A DNA stretch of 64,000 nucleotides from Lepeophtheirus salmonis (GCF_016086655.4 NC_052132.2:18664805-18728804), one strand, 5' to 3'. Counted from the first letter of the stretch, positions 12,123 through 23,345 are shown. The notes: a model not told the origin generated them from the letters alone. Made by a program: numbers and translations.

Positions 12123-12245
12123 TGAAAATATACCAGAGAATCAAATTGATAGTAATCAAATTGGATCAAAATCAAATCCTTAAGAATCAAATTGTTTAGC
12201 ATTGAATTGTTTAATAATCAAATTAGCCACAATCATTTTACCTGA
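12123..12245. repeat. Degenerate AATCAAATTG tandem repeat
   Basis: About ten diverged copies of an AATCAAATTG-like unit lie just upstream (minus sense) of the decayed coding region, e.g. GAATCAAATTGATAGTAATC and GAATCAAATTGTTTAG. Confidence 0.55.
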
Positions 12246-12546
12246 CAATGTAAATGAAGTTAAAATGACCATTGACCACTCTATTGGAAATTTTATAAAT
12301 TGATTGGGTATTTTGCACGATGCCTACTTTGAGGGGTATTTTGTACATTGCCGGCAACACACACATACACATTACAATGACTCTTAATTATTAATTAAAT
12401 TTAAAGTGAAGAGATAATCGATCGAGCAGACAAAGGAAGGAGGAAAGAGGAGCCGTTTAAAATTTTAAGAACCAATTGAGTTTACATGGAGCGGGTGAGA
12501 GAAAGTTTAATCTATAAATATATTTATTAACATCTTGAGTTTCGAT

Positions 12547-13344
12547 ATGTCCCACAAGAAAGGAAACTTTTGGACTGGGGAAGAGGCTCTTAACCTTCTC
12601 GAGTCGGAACTAGGCTTGGTTCATGAAAGCTGTTTGGATGGGGAAATGGGTGCACCAACGAATGCTAGCCTCGCTGTGGCGATTGGTGGGATCGACCCAT
12701 CGAGAGTCAAAAATAAAAGGAGGGCGAGGGAGTACAAGGATGCCTTGCAGCTTTGCCTTCAGACCATTCTTCCTGGGCATGGGCTGCAACAAAGGGATCC
12801 AGATGGTGTGAAGTTCCACGTTGGAAGGTGGACTACTGCAGAACAATCTGTGGTAGCAGCTTTGCTAGCTAACAATCCCGGTTACAGCACAAGCGTCATG
12901 CTGGAATTACTGGAACAACAACTTGGGGGGATATCCCGGGAGAGTATTCTCAAAAGGCTCACAAATGTTCAAGAGAGAGGATTGAACGAAAGGGTAGCCG
13001 AGGCCTTAGGTGGTGCCCAGCCAATAGGCTTCTTTGACAGTTCCCAATATTATGATGATGACGCAGGACAGAAGGGCGCGGAGGATGTTGAGGGCAGGCA
13101 AGCCATCCTAGATTGCTCGACCAATCGGGAAGTAATGGCGTTGCTACAGCGTGCAAAATGTTCCGGGGGTGCGAGGGGCACGTGGTGTGCTGCTTGCAGG
13201 TGGTCGGGAGTTAAGGTGAACGAGGCAAAGGAGTCATTGGCGTTGAAACTACAGGCTAAGGCAAATCGCTCTTGTCGTAGGGCAGGCAAGAGAGGAGAGA
13301 CAAAGAGTATAGTTCTGAATCGAAAAACCACGGAAACCCTCTAG
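12547..13344 (+). CDS. 265-aa protein with two SANT/Myb-like segments, probably retroelement-derived
   Basis: The ATG at 12547 opens 265 codons without a break. The frame is clearly richer in G+C than its roughly 70% AT surroundings. An N-terminal block has FWTGEEALNLLESEL, then a conserved-looking RVKNKRRAREYKDAL, like the Trp-EE to KRR-YK pattern of SANT/Myb-like modules found ahead of reverse transcriptase in R2/NeSL-type LINEs. A second block, GRWTTAEQSVVAALL to ISRESILKRLTNVQERG, repeats the plan. The C-terminus is basic, with Cys residues (CSGGARGTWCAAC). No reverse transcriptase, endonuclease or zinc-knuckle region follows. It is either a 5'-fragment of a LINE or a co-opted DNA-binding protein. 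Family assignment is from pattern only. No exon boundary or promoter is evident. Confidence 0.5.
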   Translation: MSHKKGNFWTGEEALNLLESELGLVHESCLDGEMGAPTNASLAVAIGGIDPSRVKNKRRAREYKDALQLCLQTILPGHGLQQRDPDGVKFHVGRWTTAEQSVVAALLANNPGYSTSVMLELLEQQLGGISRESILKRLTNVQERGLNERVAEALGGAQPIGFFDSSQYYDDDAGQKGAEDVEGRQAILDCSTNREVMALLQRAKCSGGARGTWCAACRWSGVKVNEAKESLALKLQAKANRSCRRAGKRGETKSIVLNRKTTETL

Positions 13345-13444
13345 TTTGAGGATTTTATATTAAATTATAGTTTTGTGCTATGAGTTTTTTTAAGACCATG
13401 GGGGCATGTTGCACGAGACATCAGCATCAGTAATTGTATTGATT

Positions 13445-13745
13445 TTTTTGGAGTTCGTAATCGTAAGTCATTGGTTTTTGTTAGAGTTTCGTCAGTGTCA
13501 TAATATAATCTTCGTCAGATATCTCAATTGTTTCGTCGTAGTTATCTTTTATTCGTCGGAGTTTCGTCTTCGTCAGGGTTTCGTCTTCGTCTGTTTCGTC
13601 TTCCTCAGAATTTTGTCTCTGTAAGAATGTTGTCGTTGTCAGAGTTTCAAATTTGTCAATTTCGTCTTCTCATGATTTTTGTCAGATTTTCGTCTTCGTC
13701 TTGCCTTCGTCATGATTTTTGTTAGATAATCGTCTTCGTCATAAA
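13445..13745. repeat. TTCGTC-rich degenerate simple repeat
   Basis: About 300 bases of irregular TTCGTC/CTTCGTCAG units begin about 100 bp after the SANT-like ORF. Short plus-strand ORFs here (F/V/S-rich) are artefacts of the repeat. Confidence 0.7.
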
Positions 13746-14118
13746 AAAAGTTTTGTTAAGGAAATTATTTCGTGTCGTCAGACTTGACGAAGTTAACATT
13801 GGTTGTCTCCATCCAGGTGAGTTTCCACATATTCCTAAGTGTATACTCATTAGATTATCCTTCAGCGAGTTTTCCGGAAATTCCAAGATTAGATACTAAT
13901 AAATATTTTTTTCTGATGAATGCATAAACTTTAAACTAGTCGGGAAAGATCTCAAGTTAATATATGTTTCCTATATTATAAGGGGCAACTATAATTAAGT
14001 ATTCATTTGTACTTTATTTTGTAGTAGTATTTTTTCGATGCACTTATCACATCAGAACACTGGAGTAATAGCATCAATCGTTAAAAAACTTTATTTCAAA
14101 TCACATTTTAACATACAA

Positions 14119-14875
14119 GAGTGGTCTGAAAAGTTTCCGAGCTCAACATGAAGATGGTAGCACTTGTAAATAAAGGCTAGGGACATCCAAGCTTAATAGC
14201 AATACAATGTTAGACTATCTTGTAATCGGTCTTGCTAGAGTTTTCAATTTGATATACAACTGCTGACAGATAGATTTTGACGTATAACAACGGTATATTA
14301 ACAGCATATATTACTAAAAGTTATATGATTAAGAGTAACAATATGTACTCTTTGACGTCACTATTAAAAAGTGTGGTGGAAGTGAAACATCATTTGGAAA
14401 AGCGTTATGGTATAGCCTTGTATTTTTAAAAGCTTGTCACATCTATGTAGCATCTGTTGAGAGTTACTCAGCAAATTTTCAGCCATTTTCGATGTGTAGG
14501 TGTTATGTAAGAGTCGTTCGAGTGAGTTTGTGTGATTATTTTTGTGAAAATGGAAAAAAAATCGATCATCGCTCTGTTGGTGCAGTTTAGGCACAATAAA
14601 TCCGAGTTTTTGCGCAGATCAATAACTGTGGATGAAACTTGGATACACCATTATACGCCTGAAAGAAAAATACAGTCCACAGAGTGGACTACAAAGATTT
14701 CCGTCAAATGAAAAAGCAATGAACTTTGTGAACAATTATTTTTCAGAGAAAAACGACAAGTACTAATTGAACGGGTAACAGATTTGGGAGTATTGCTAAA
14801 AAGAGGTTTGAAGATATACAAGGAGACTGGATATATTGTATCTTTGTTAGGTCGGAAACTTATCCGAACACCCTC
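14119..14875 (+). mobile_element. Degenerate, internally deleted mariner
   Basis: The left end GAGTGGTCTGAAAAGTTTCC matches the right end read on the minus strand, GAGGGTGTTCGGATAAGTTT, for about 28 bp. Inside, VDETWIHHYTPE near 14630 is the first catalytic-Asp region of mariner transposases, followed by STEWTTK. The frame then decays and reaches the C-terminal region near 14760-14840. The helix-turn-helix region and the second and third catalytic Asp are missing or unreadable. Its 5' part (about 14187-14400) is also present at 51855-52025. Confidence 0.7.
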
Positions 14876-14884
14876 GTTCATTCA

Positions 14885-15080
14885 ACACGAGTTGTCTCTG
14901 TCCTTATTTAGAACTGAAGACTGAAGTGCCGTTCAGCTCAGTCAAACATATCAGTCCTTAAACTTATAAAATTCGGTCTTTGATGACGTCGTTCAACTCG
15001 TTTTCTTCTTTGTTTAATCAGTTCTATTACTTACTGTCCTAAGGATCGGTCTTAAGACTGGACTTTTCATTTAATAAATT
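14885..15080. repeat. Copy of the 'CTTCAGTCCTAAATAAGGAC' dispersed family
   Basis: It begins with a TCCTTATTTAGAACTGAAGA-type end and carries ATCAGTCCTTA, TTCGGTCTTTGATGACGTC and GGATCGGTCTTAAGACTGG. Related copies lie at about 17000-17190 and 25550-25750, both inverted relative to this one. No ORF is present, so it is a non-autonomous element. Confidence 0.55.
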
Positions 15081-16713
15081 GTATGAATGAAGCTTACACT
15101 TTTACATAATCAAATATGTCATTTCCCGGGAAATATTATTTTATCAAGAATATATTGTAGGTGTAAAATCCCCCCCAAAAAATCCCAGGAAAAGCTATTG
15201 TACACGTTACAACAGTTTGGGAATGAACATATAGAGCCTTTTCATGTGATGTAGGCCATATTGGAGACCTAAACGAGCAAGATTTATAAGAATAAATACC
15301 TTTTTGTCATCATTATTAAGGAAAAGAGTCAACTATATATGTATGTGTATTTAGATGTTAAAATGGGACCAACTTATAAGAGGACTTAAACCTTACCGTC
15401 TATCAAAAATGTATCCCTCTAAGGGCTAGTTTTATTATTTTTCAGATCTAAACTTGTGAAGGGAACACAAAATTGAACGGCGTACAATGAACGGAAATAA
15501 ATTTTATTTTGAATGCTGAACGCTAAAAAATAGATTGTAGCGTTCTGTTCTAATAGTACTTACAAAAAATTCAAGTAATTAAAGTTAATATATATTTTTG
15601 CTTTTTTTTAAATATGACCTAAAGGGCTTATAAAGCAAAGACGATCGCCTTAGAGACATATTTTGTGGCAGTGCCACGGGAGGGGAGAAAGAGGGCCCCT
15701 ATTTTCGACATAGGCCCAGACACAAGGTCAAGAGAATTCTTCTCGGGGGAGGAGGGAGGCCAGAAATCGGAAAAAAATTCCTTTAGCCTTTTGCGGCGTG
15801 GTAACTCAAAAAAAATATTTGGTGAGGGAAAAATGTTTGTATAATCATGTAACTCCAACCCCTGAATCCGGTCTAAGCTTTAGGAAAAGAACCATCCCAA
15901 AATTGTACACCTTTTATTATTGACCAAACAAAAAGGACCATCCCATAAAGGGATCTAATTAAGAACTATTGAATCATGAAACTAAATAGGTATATAAGTA
16001 ATTAAAACACAATGATTTGTTCAATTTAGTCTTTAAATATCGTGATTTGCATAAAACCTTAATGAGTATCACCGTCAGGAGATTATGTTCATTAGATCCT
16101 GAAGGAAAAGTTTTTACAACTTTTAAGCCTTTGTTTTCGTGGATACTGGATTTGAGTAGTTTTAAAGGAAAAAAATTAAGTCTACATTGTTAATTACAAT
16201 CCCAGGTTTTATAATAGAAATATATCTCAGCAAACACTTATCTAAAACTTTTACTTTTTGTGTCAAGTATTTCAATGTCGAAATTCTCTATAACTCTAAG
16301 TATTAGACAAGCAGAGTTTTATGTTGACTTGATAAATAAAGAAAGTATTACCAATAAGGAAAAATTTCAATTATTGTTAATTATTATATGTGGATATTGA
16401 ACATTATATTATGTTATATACAAGTTGCTAACAAAAGATGAGATTAATAGTTTTTAATGAAGAATTGAGAGTATATACAATATAAAGATAATGCTAAAAT
16501 TGAATGTTACATAGATAGTCGATATATTTATGCCCACCGATATATTAGTCTTTAACACTTTATCGGATACTCATAGAACTCGATTGAATTATGAAAAATC
16601 AACTCAAGGATGTTGTTTTATGTTACAATGGGACTAAAATTGAAGAAAAAAACTATATATTTTGGATGCTTGACTAGTATTGTGACTGTCTGTATTCATT
16701 CAATCCAGTGTCC
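15081..16713. other. Intergenic; no supported gene
   Basis: A short stretch at about 15628-15860 is less AT-rich and has a 76-codon minus ORF, but I recognise nothing in it. The remainder is AT-rich without features. Confidence 0.4.
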
Positions 16714-16993
16714 CAAGGGTGTCTGCAGGATTATATCTATATATATATATATTTATTTGGGAGAAGGGGGGAATTTAAAAATACGCAGCTGTTCGCAAAA
16801 ATTTATTTTTTCGAAAAAAAAGTTCAAAAATCCATATCTATTCACAAAAAAAAAAAATATTCTGCTAAATAATTGGCCCAATTGCCCTTCTTTTAAAGAA
16901 AAGTAATCCTTAATATAAAAAATTGCATACTGAAAAAAGTAATTCCTTATTTTTACTACAGAACATCCCCCCAAGCCCCTGATGACGCCCTTG
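16714..16993. mobile_element. Short (280-bp) copy of the CAGGGGCGTCTGCAGG element
   Basis: The ends are CAAGGGTGTCTGCAGG and, on the minus strand, CAAGGGCGTCATCAGG. The core has the family's CAAAAATCCATATCTATTCAC unit and an (AT)n run near 16738. It is shorter than the 681-bp copy at 4904, so core length varies between copies. Confidence 0.6.
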
Positions 16994-16999
16994 ATTCCA

Positions 17000-17190
17000 T
17001 TCTTAGGACTAGTTGTATCAGTTCTTGGGACCGGTACTTCGGATAGTCAGTAATAGAATCGATTTTTTTTAGGAAAGAAATAAAGTTGATTGCCATCAAT
17101 AAGATCGAACTTTAAGAGTTTTTGGACTGATATGCGGGACTGAACTGGACGAGATAGCAGTCTTCAGTCCTAAATAAGAGTGTTAGGGGA
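17000..17190. repeat. Inverted copy of the 'CTTCAGTCCTAAATAAG' family
   Basis: It contains TTAGGACTAGTTGTATCAGT, GGGACCGGTACTTCGG and ends in CAGTCTTCAGTCCTAAATAA. It abuts the short-TIR element at 16714-16993. Confidence 0.55.
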
Positions 17191-17439
17191 GAATGAGGAT
17201 ACTTGTTACGGAGGAGACATGTTACACTGCCAATAACACTAATATGTAAAGTTATCTAACCACCCTGTTCTTATACAATTGAATGTCTTTCTTTGTTTAT
17301 CAAATCAACAGAAAACTCTGTTTGCCTAATGTTTACAGTTATAGATAATTTCCACATTGAAATTTTTGACACAAAAAGTAAACATTTTAGATAAGTATTT
17401 GCTGAGATATATATATAATAATCATTATAATTTATAATG

Positions 17440-17700
17440 TCCGTCATCCAAATACTGAGGTCTCAAAGCTACAGTCAGCCAGTACTGGACGCCATAAGAG
17501 AGGACAAAATCCGCAGTGGGTGACCTGCCTTCCACCACCACCTGGAAGCCATCATTGCTGCTCAGGGCGACTATATTATGATTAAGAGAGCTCATACACA
17601 CATCTATTTAGTATTAGTTTTGTTGAAACACTCTTGTTAATTAATAAATTATATCTGCTTGTAGTTTAAAATGTAAAGTGTTCAGATTTTAATGGACCAC
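17440..17700 (+). mobile_element. 3' end of a Tc1/mariner-type transposon
   Basis: The plus frame near 17475-17580 reads SQPVLDAIREDKIRSG, a stop, then HHHLEAIIAAQGDYI. This is the characteristic C-terminal motif (RLEAVIAAEGGYIE-like) of Tc1/mariner transposases. Nothing of the catalytic domain remains. Confidence 0.6.
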
Positions 17701-19054
17701 TACGTAGAGCATTGTACAATATAAACACTTTAATCAAAGCTAAAATCTAATAATGAGGCCTTTATTTTCCCTTACTAAGGGTACATTATCGAATATATAT
17801 ACTATACCTACATATTAAAAAGGATCACGTGATTACGATACATACGGATGAAGATTCCTTCCCTCTCTTGATCTCTTAGAGATTACGCTCATTATCTCAT
17901 ATTTGATCATATAATTTTTCCTTTACGCATGAGACCCTAATTCACCGTCGATGCTCATTCACTTCATTTCTGAATATTCATTGACTTCATTATCTAAATA
18001 TTTTAACAAAAAATCATAGGGTTGTGAAGAGAAAACACGGGTATGATGTTTTCAGCTTCATTCTATCCATTAAAAGAAATGCATAGCGATAAATAAACTC
18101 ATTTATGCGCATGAATCATAAATATTTCGGAAATATCCTCGAACGTCGAACACACACACTTTGTATTAATAATATAAATTTTCTTTATTCATACTGAAAA
18201 TAACTCTCTCCTTATCATCTTTATTTTAGCATGCAACCTTTTCTCCACAAATTACCCGAAATAAGCCACAAATCGGTGGGTAGTTAGTCAAATAACTCAA
18301 TCACACCAACTGCAATTGATATTTTCAGTACTCGCAGACTATCATTATTAGGTATATGCCTCTCCACAATTTTTAAAATGAATTATAAATAATTATATAT
18401 ATATTTCATAATATTAAAATCCTACATAGTATTTTATTTGGGATTGCAACATGAATGCCATGGGGTCGTCACTTGATTTTGAGACGAATGTGAATATTAA
18501 ATTAAACACAAGAATCAATAGTGATGTAAATCATGCGTATTTTTTACCTGGTCTGTTTTTTTTTTGGGAATTGCTAATCTAAAGAATTAATTTTCTATTC
18601 CTCAGCTGTTGTCATTATTATTTAACTCCAGAGACGTGAACTTCCCTTCCTACTACAATCATTTATATTTCAAACCTGAATGAAAATTCGTGTGCGTGCA
18701 TAAAAGCCGGAAAGTACTTTGGGGATTTGTTGGAGAGTTATTATTGTAAGTCCATGTTAAACTCAGAGTAGAGTCGAGGCTTGAGGTCGAAGTAATTCTT
18801 GCCCATGTCCTTGTTTATTTCTTTCTCTATCCTCTCTCGTAACAGTTGATTTTTGGTATGACTCACGAAGAAAGCAAAGAGTTCACATCGTTTTGTACCC
18901 TGTGAAGGTCCAAAGTATTAATTGACCAATAAACTCTCTAAATTGGGAAAAATACTGTCAAGAATATCAGAATGAAATACATAAATAAAGTCCTTAAACT
19001 ACAAGTGTAAATCTAGTTTCAAGTCTTTGATCACAATTTAAGTTATTGAGTCTT
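17701..19054. other. Intergenic with a solo fold-back arm at about 18210-18300
   Basis: TTTATTTTAGCATGCAACC and AAATCGGTGGGTAGTTAG match the arm of the 3618-4133 fold-back element. About 18735-18800 resembles a short repeat also seen twice at 29890-30100 (CTCAGAGTAGA...GTAATTCT...TGTCC). No gene was seen. Confidence 0.45.
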
Positions 19055-19265
19055 TGTATGGAGTCCAATTCGAGTCCTCGGATTTCTTTTAAGCTAATGT
19101 AAGTAATTTCGATTCCATAATTATAATATTGGACCTATACTACTAAGGCTTTTTATGAGTCCAGTTTCGAGTCCTCAGATTTCTTTTAAGCTAATCTAAG
19201 TAGTTTCAATTCCATAATTTTCGACCTACAGTATTAAGGCTTTTAATGAGTCCAGTTTCGCTTTA
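19055..19265. repeat. Two-copy tandem duplication, about 100 bp each
   Basis: Two adjacent diverged copies share CGAGTCCTC(G/A)GATTTCTTTT, AAGCTAAT(G/C)TAAGTA and ATTAAGGCTTTTNATGAGTC-like blocks. More fragments of GAGTC-rich sequence follow to about 19370. No ORF is associated. Confidence 0.65.
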
Positions 19266-19504
19266 GCTTTAGAGTCTAAGCTGAGTCACGAGTCTTTGAT
19301 AGTTAAACCAAGTCCAGTTGCAAAGTCCTCAAAATATGAACCAAGGTCTTAGTTGAGTCGCAAATCTCGAGTCTTATTACCTACATCTAGAAACTGATAG
19401 TACATTGGTCAATTATTATTTAATACATTGAACCATCACAGGTTCTAACTAAGGTAGGTAGAAAGTTGGATTTTCTACGTTATCCGTCTTTTCGAGTACT
19501 TGCA

Positions 19505-19690
19505 GTATGAGGGTCGTTTGAAAAGTCCGTAATAAGTCCAAGAGATGGCACTACTGGTACGTATCGAGGTTATATTTGGTTAGTAGCATCTCTTGGAAGA
19601 ACACATACCAACTTTCAGCCATATCAGTCTATTTCTTTCTGTTTGGCATTGATTCCTTTAATGAACCCCAGCCACAAGGTTGCACAGTGA
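19505..19690 (+). mobile_element. 5'-terminal fragment of a mariner
   Basis: GAGGGTCGTTTGAAAAGTCC is a mariner-like terminus. It is followed by 5' untranslated sequence comparable to the start of the 14119 element (CAACTTTCAGCCATATC versus CAAATTTTCAGCCATTTTC). No transposase frame follows, so the element is truncated. Confidence 0.5.
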
Positions 19691-20264
19691 TCTAGTACCC
19701 CTCTAGATATTTATAGAAGTACTCATTAAGCACGCATAATTTCTCCCTTTTTAATATTATTATCCTTGAAACCATTTTTACTATAAGTCCTTCTATTTTT
19801 GCGGAAATTTTGACAAAACCTCTCTTTTTCAAATATTTAAAATATTTTTTTAAGATTTATTCTCTTTGAAGAGAAGAAAAAGAAAATACTAGGGAAATTT
19901 TGTAATTCAATATTTTCATAGTTTAATTTTATTGGATTACTTCTTTAAATATTATTATAATATCAAAGATTACAGATAATTTTTGTTATATTTTATGTAC
20001 GCAATATGTGTACTATTGTCTAATTTAATAAGATAAATTGTATCAGGAAAGTGATGATGAGGATTCCAACAGTTCTTCAAATAAATGATTAGAAATGAAG
20101 GGAACCCTTTTTAAACCTATGATTGAAAGTAACAATAAGGAACTATTTTTATGTTATTAGTTATGCATCCGTCACTACGTGTCCAAGATAGTTAGAGACA
20201 AGATACTCTAAGTATCTTATACGTGTCTAGGAGTTATTGATGAAAGAACTATATTATTATTATC

Positions 20265-20585
20265 TTGAAGCATCTTTCGTCCAATCCAATCCTCATTCAA
20301 ACCGATAAGACCTCTTCACTTTCTTCAAGATTCACTCCTTGGTCCCTAATGAAACATAGTCCAAGGGTTGAACTTCCTTTATATTACCATTTGAGAGAAG
20401 ATGAGGAGGGGCAGTCGAAATTCATTCCTCAGTATGAACTATATATGACTTTCGTCCAATTCAATCGTCATTAAAAACGATAAGACCTCTTCATGAGTCA
20501 TTCCTTGCTCAGCAATGAAACATATTCCGACGATTGAGCTTCTTTTAGATTAATAGAAGATACTTCTTCGTCCTCTTCGATTAAT
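20265..20585. repeat. Imperfect direct duplication, about 180 bp apart
   Basis: CTTTCGTCCAATCCAATC, CGATAAGACCTCTTCA, CAATGAAACATA and GATTGAGCTTC-type blocks recur in the same order in 20274-20400 and 20452-20560. The 69-codon ORF at 20265 spans the first unit and shows no recognisable protein. Confidence 0.55.
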
Positions 20586-20960
20586 CCATTAATGGGCATT
20601 ACTCATCAATTACCGTTGCTTCATATTTTATTTTATTTTAATATACTCTGTTTCTATTATAAGGCACATTATGTAACTTTGATAGCACAAATACGGATTT
20701 ATCTAGAGCTTTTGATCTGGATCGAGAACTTCCACATGAATCAGAAAAGGATACGTTTACATTACGGGGTAAAAAGAAAATGTTTTTTCATGAGATGGGT
20801 GTAATTTACACAGTAAATATTTGAAAAAGGAGATCAAAAAAATGTGGATATTGCATACATTGCATAAAAAAGCATTACAATAAAATTGTGCAAGAAATTT
20901 ATTGTACAAAATACGAGTCATAATCAATATAAGGAATTAGAATTTTATTTTTGTTCAAGG
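20552..20960 (+). pseudogene. Decayed upstream copy of the 3' end of the 22305 gene
   Basis: This stretch aligns with about 23270-23650. Both contain a coding end (DTSSSSSINPL here, DSSSSYSINPL there), ATTACTCATCA, an intron-like stretch ending TTTCTATTATAAG, then a second open block (TNTDLS and HESEKDTF in both), and 3' sequence with CTTGTACAAAATAC-like text. Here the presumed donor GGT has become GGC, which breaks splicing. Here, though, the second exon has no stop at its start, unlike the downstream copy. The first exon is not found upstream. It is a partial duplicate, probably dead. Confidence 0.65.
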
Positions 20961-21910
20961 GTTTTTTTTTTTGTCTACCTCCTGCATTCACAATAATTGG
21001 TTATGGATATGAACCCATTATAAAAGTATATGGTTATATTAAATTTTCTTTATTAATTATAGTTGTTAATAAACCAAATATTTATTTTTGTTTATTATTA
21101 AATTGATGAATAATTTTGTTTTTATGTTGATATATTGCACAGGAATACCAAATTTATAACAAAGAAATGAAGACAAAACTATCATTTATGTTTGAGAGTA
21201 AAATCCAAAACGGATATCAGTTTCTTTCTGGGACTTTTATTTCAGGAATATTTGAGAATATATTAATTCGGTACTATTATCGTTCACAGATATTTTTTAT
21301 AATTAAGAAAATCTCCAAATTGAAGTACGATGTATAAAACTGATGTAAAATAGTTTTTATGATTATAAAAATGTTTTTATTGATTCTGTATCGTATTCTG
21401 AACTCGACATATTTCCATTTTTAGGCTGAAAATGATAAAAAATGACACTTTGATTTAGACACACAAGTTATTCACCATTCATAGTGATAAGAAATATCAT
21501 TGTTTATATTATAGAAAAATATTCAATGTTGCTTTAAAAAATATGCCAAATACAACATTATCTTAATAATATTAACCATTTCAATGTTATGATAATGACG
21601 TCATACCCTTAATAAAAAATAATAATTAATATATATATCACAACGCTGAATTCTAATAGTATCTGGAGGAGCAAAAGCTCTAATCACGCAACCTGTTTTT
21701 ATTATTTAGAGAAATTCGACTTTATGAACTCTCTACACTTATAAGACTATAATATTGGTCATAGTTGTAATTTTATATTAACATTTGGGGGTAATGTGTA
21801 TTTGAAATCCTAAAAAAATTATTTGAGCTAAAAATGATGGATTGACTTAATTTATACAGCTCAAAGTAAAGGAAAATATATATATCGAAGCTTGTCTTCT
21901 TTATTTTTGG
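20961..21910. other. Intergenic, very AT-rich, no gene
   Basis: No ORF above noise and no repeat family could be assigned. Confidence 0.4.
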
Positions 21911-22020
21911 GTTAGCTACCGCAAGGTTAATAGAAAACAATAGAAATGTATTTCTAATAAGTTATTAGAAATACATTAGTATTAGTAATAAGTTATTACT
22001 AATAACCTGTAGCTACCGTA
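21911..22020. repeat. Two back-to-back perfect hairpins inside a larger inverted repeat
   Basis: AATGTATTTCTAATAA (21945-21960) and its exact complement (21962-21977) are separated by one base. TATTAGTAATAA (21980-21991) and its complement (21993-22004) are also separated by one base. Outside them, TAGCTACCGCAAGGTTA on the left faces TAACCTGTAGCTA on the right. The whole can form a branched cruciform. It lies about 285 bp upstream of the ATG at 22305. The motif CAAGGTTAATAGAA also occurs at 35161 and near 51857. Confidence 0.7.
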
Positions 22021-22304
22021 TATTTTTTCTATTTTTTCCTTTTGTCAGTTGAGGTTGAGAGAGGGTATAAAAATGCTAGTCGTTAATTGGTAAGAAAAAG
22101 TTTCAGTTGTCACCATCATTGTTACGTTTGTACAAATATTGATCACGTGATATTTCAATTTATTATTTAATTTGTTGGTTACTTTAAGTTTTTAGTTGTT
22201 TTTTTTAATGAATTGTAAAAACTTTTTACAATTATTTCAATCCTTAATTCGACCGTGCTCTTCTGTAGATTAGTAATACATTTATACAAAATATTATAAT
22301 TGCT

Positions 22305-23345
22305 ATGGATTCCCCGGGTTCTTCCTCATCTTCTGACGACATCTCAGATAACAAACCTCCGGAACATGAAGACGGTACATTTCGTTACGTGGATGTAAAA
22401 GAAGGACGTAGAATTGAAAGGTTTCTCGAAAATGGTTGTTCTTGTTCTCTTGGACCTTCGGATCTATTTGGAAATAACACACCTTGTTTTAATCGGTTTA
22501 GCTACGAAAGAGTTGCTTATCAGCGAGATCAGTGTTTAGAAATGTCCTTTATATCTCCGTTAAGTCACGAAGCCTACGTCTTTGGACATTTTGCCCCCTT
22601 AGATAAGGAAGATCAAAAGTTCAAATTCCTGATTGGTGGACTAAGAGTTTGTTTGATTACTTTTTCTTTCCTCTTGGCTATGAAGGAATCCACAATTGTG
22701 AGACTCTATACTCATTATTTGGAAAATGGATTTACACACAAACAGCCCACGTTGACTGAAAAACCGTCGAAAAACCTGTCCAATCAAAGTATAAATGAAA
22801 AGAGAGAATGTATTAAACATTTTTTGGAGAAGTTAATGAAGGATTATGGTACTTTTGTAGAGGGAAGAGCTTCGTCTCATTATGATTTCCCAAGTCATTG
22901 GACTAGAGAAATTGTTTATAATAAGTATAAAGAATCCTGTTTGGATCAAGGACATGATAACTATTGCAGTAGATCCACTTTTATTCGTCATTGGAAGACT
23001 GTGTGTCCCGAATTGTGTATAATGGTACGAGGTAGTAATTTACCGGAGAAAAAAATTGTAGTGAAGAATGCCGTTTCTTTGGGTTCTTCTAAAGAAACAA
23101 ATAATCCCCTCTTAAAATCTATAAAAAAAGAACCGGACTTATCCAGGACGGAATTCATTAACATTCCTTCTTATGAGCATAACGATTTTGTGGCTCCGTC
23201 AACTTCACCATCTATAGATGTATCTGAAGATAGTAAATCATTTTTTTCTTCAGAAACTAATTGTTTAGCAGGAGATTCATCATCATCATATTCTATTAAT
23301 CCATTAGAAGGTATTACTCATCAGTTACTATTTTTTCATATTTAA
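22305..23345 (+). CDS. 346-aa transposase-like (N-terminal part) protein, possibly co-opted
   Basis: ATG at 22305 opens 346 codons; a TATAAAA box-like motif lies near 22066. Order of regions: a Ser/Asp-rich start; RRIERFLENGCSCSLGPSD; a Cys/Arg block ending in RDQCLEMSF; RVCLITFSFLLAMKESTIVRL; HYLENGF near 141; a segment with FLEKLMKDYGTFVEGR; and FIRHWKTVCPELCIM near 228-242. This order matches the N-terminal half of a widespread family of animal transposase-like proteins with a DDE domain further on. Here the DDE part is absent and replaced by a Ser/Pro-rich acidic tail. A possible intron starts at GGTATTACT (23310) and ends TTATAAG (23371), but spliced reading meets TGA at once. A 43-codon open block (DTRNTDLS to FFMQWM) follows in the conserved frame. 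Family naming is from memory of the pattern only. Confidence 0.5.
   Translation: MDSPGSSSSSDDISDNKPPEHEDGTFRYVDVKEGRRIERFLENGCSCSLGPSDLFGNNTPCFNRFSYERVAYQRDQCLEMSFISPLSHEAYVFGHFAPLDKEDQKFKFLIGGLRVCLITFSFLLAMKESTIVRLYTHYLENGFTHKQPTLTEKPSKNLSNQSINEKRECIKHFLEKLMKDYGTFVEGRASSHYDFPSHWTREIVYNKYKESCLDQGHDNYCSRSTFIRHWKTVCPELCIMVRGSNLPEKKIVVKNAVSLGSSKETNNPLLKSIKKEPDLSRTEFINIPSYEHNDFVAPSTSPSIDVSEDSKSFFSSETNCLAGDSSSSYSINPLEGITHQLLFFHI

Noticed and set aside
12356..12376. Possible CRISPR-like or regularly spaced array among ACAC and AATCAAATTG repeats
   Set aside because: Units are adjacent and degenerate with no regular unique spacers; these are simple tandem repeats in a eukaryotic genome.
13406..13725. 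Overlapping plus-strand ORFs rich in Phe, Val and Ser
   Set aside because: They arise from the TTCGTC-rich simple repeat; several frames are open at once.
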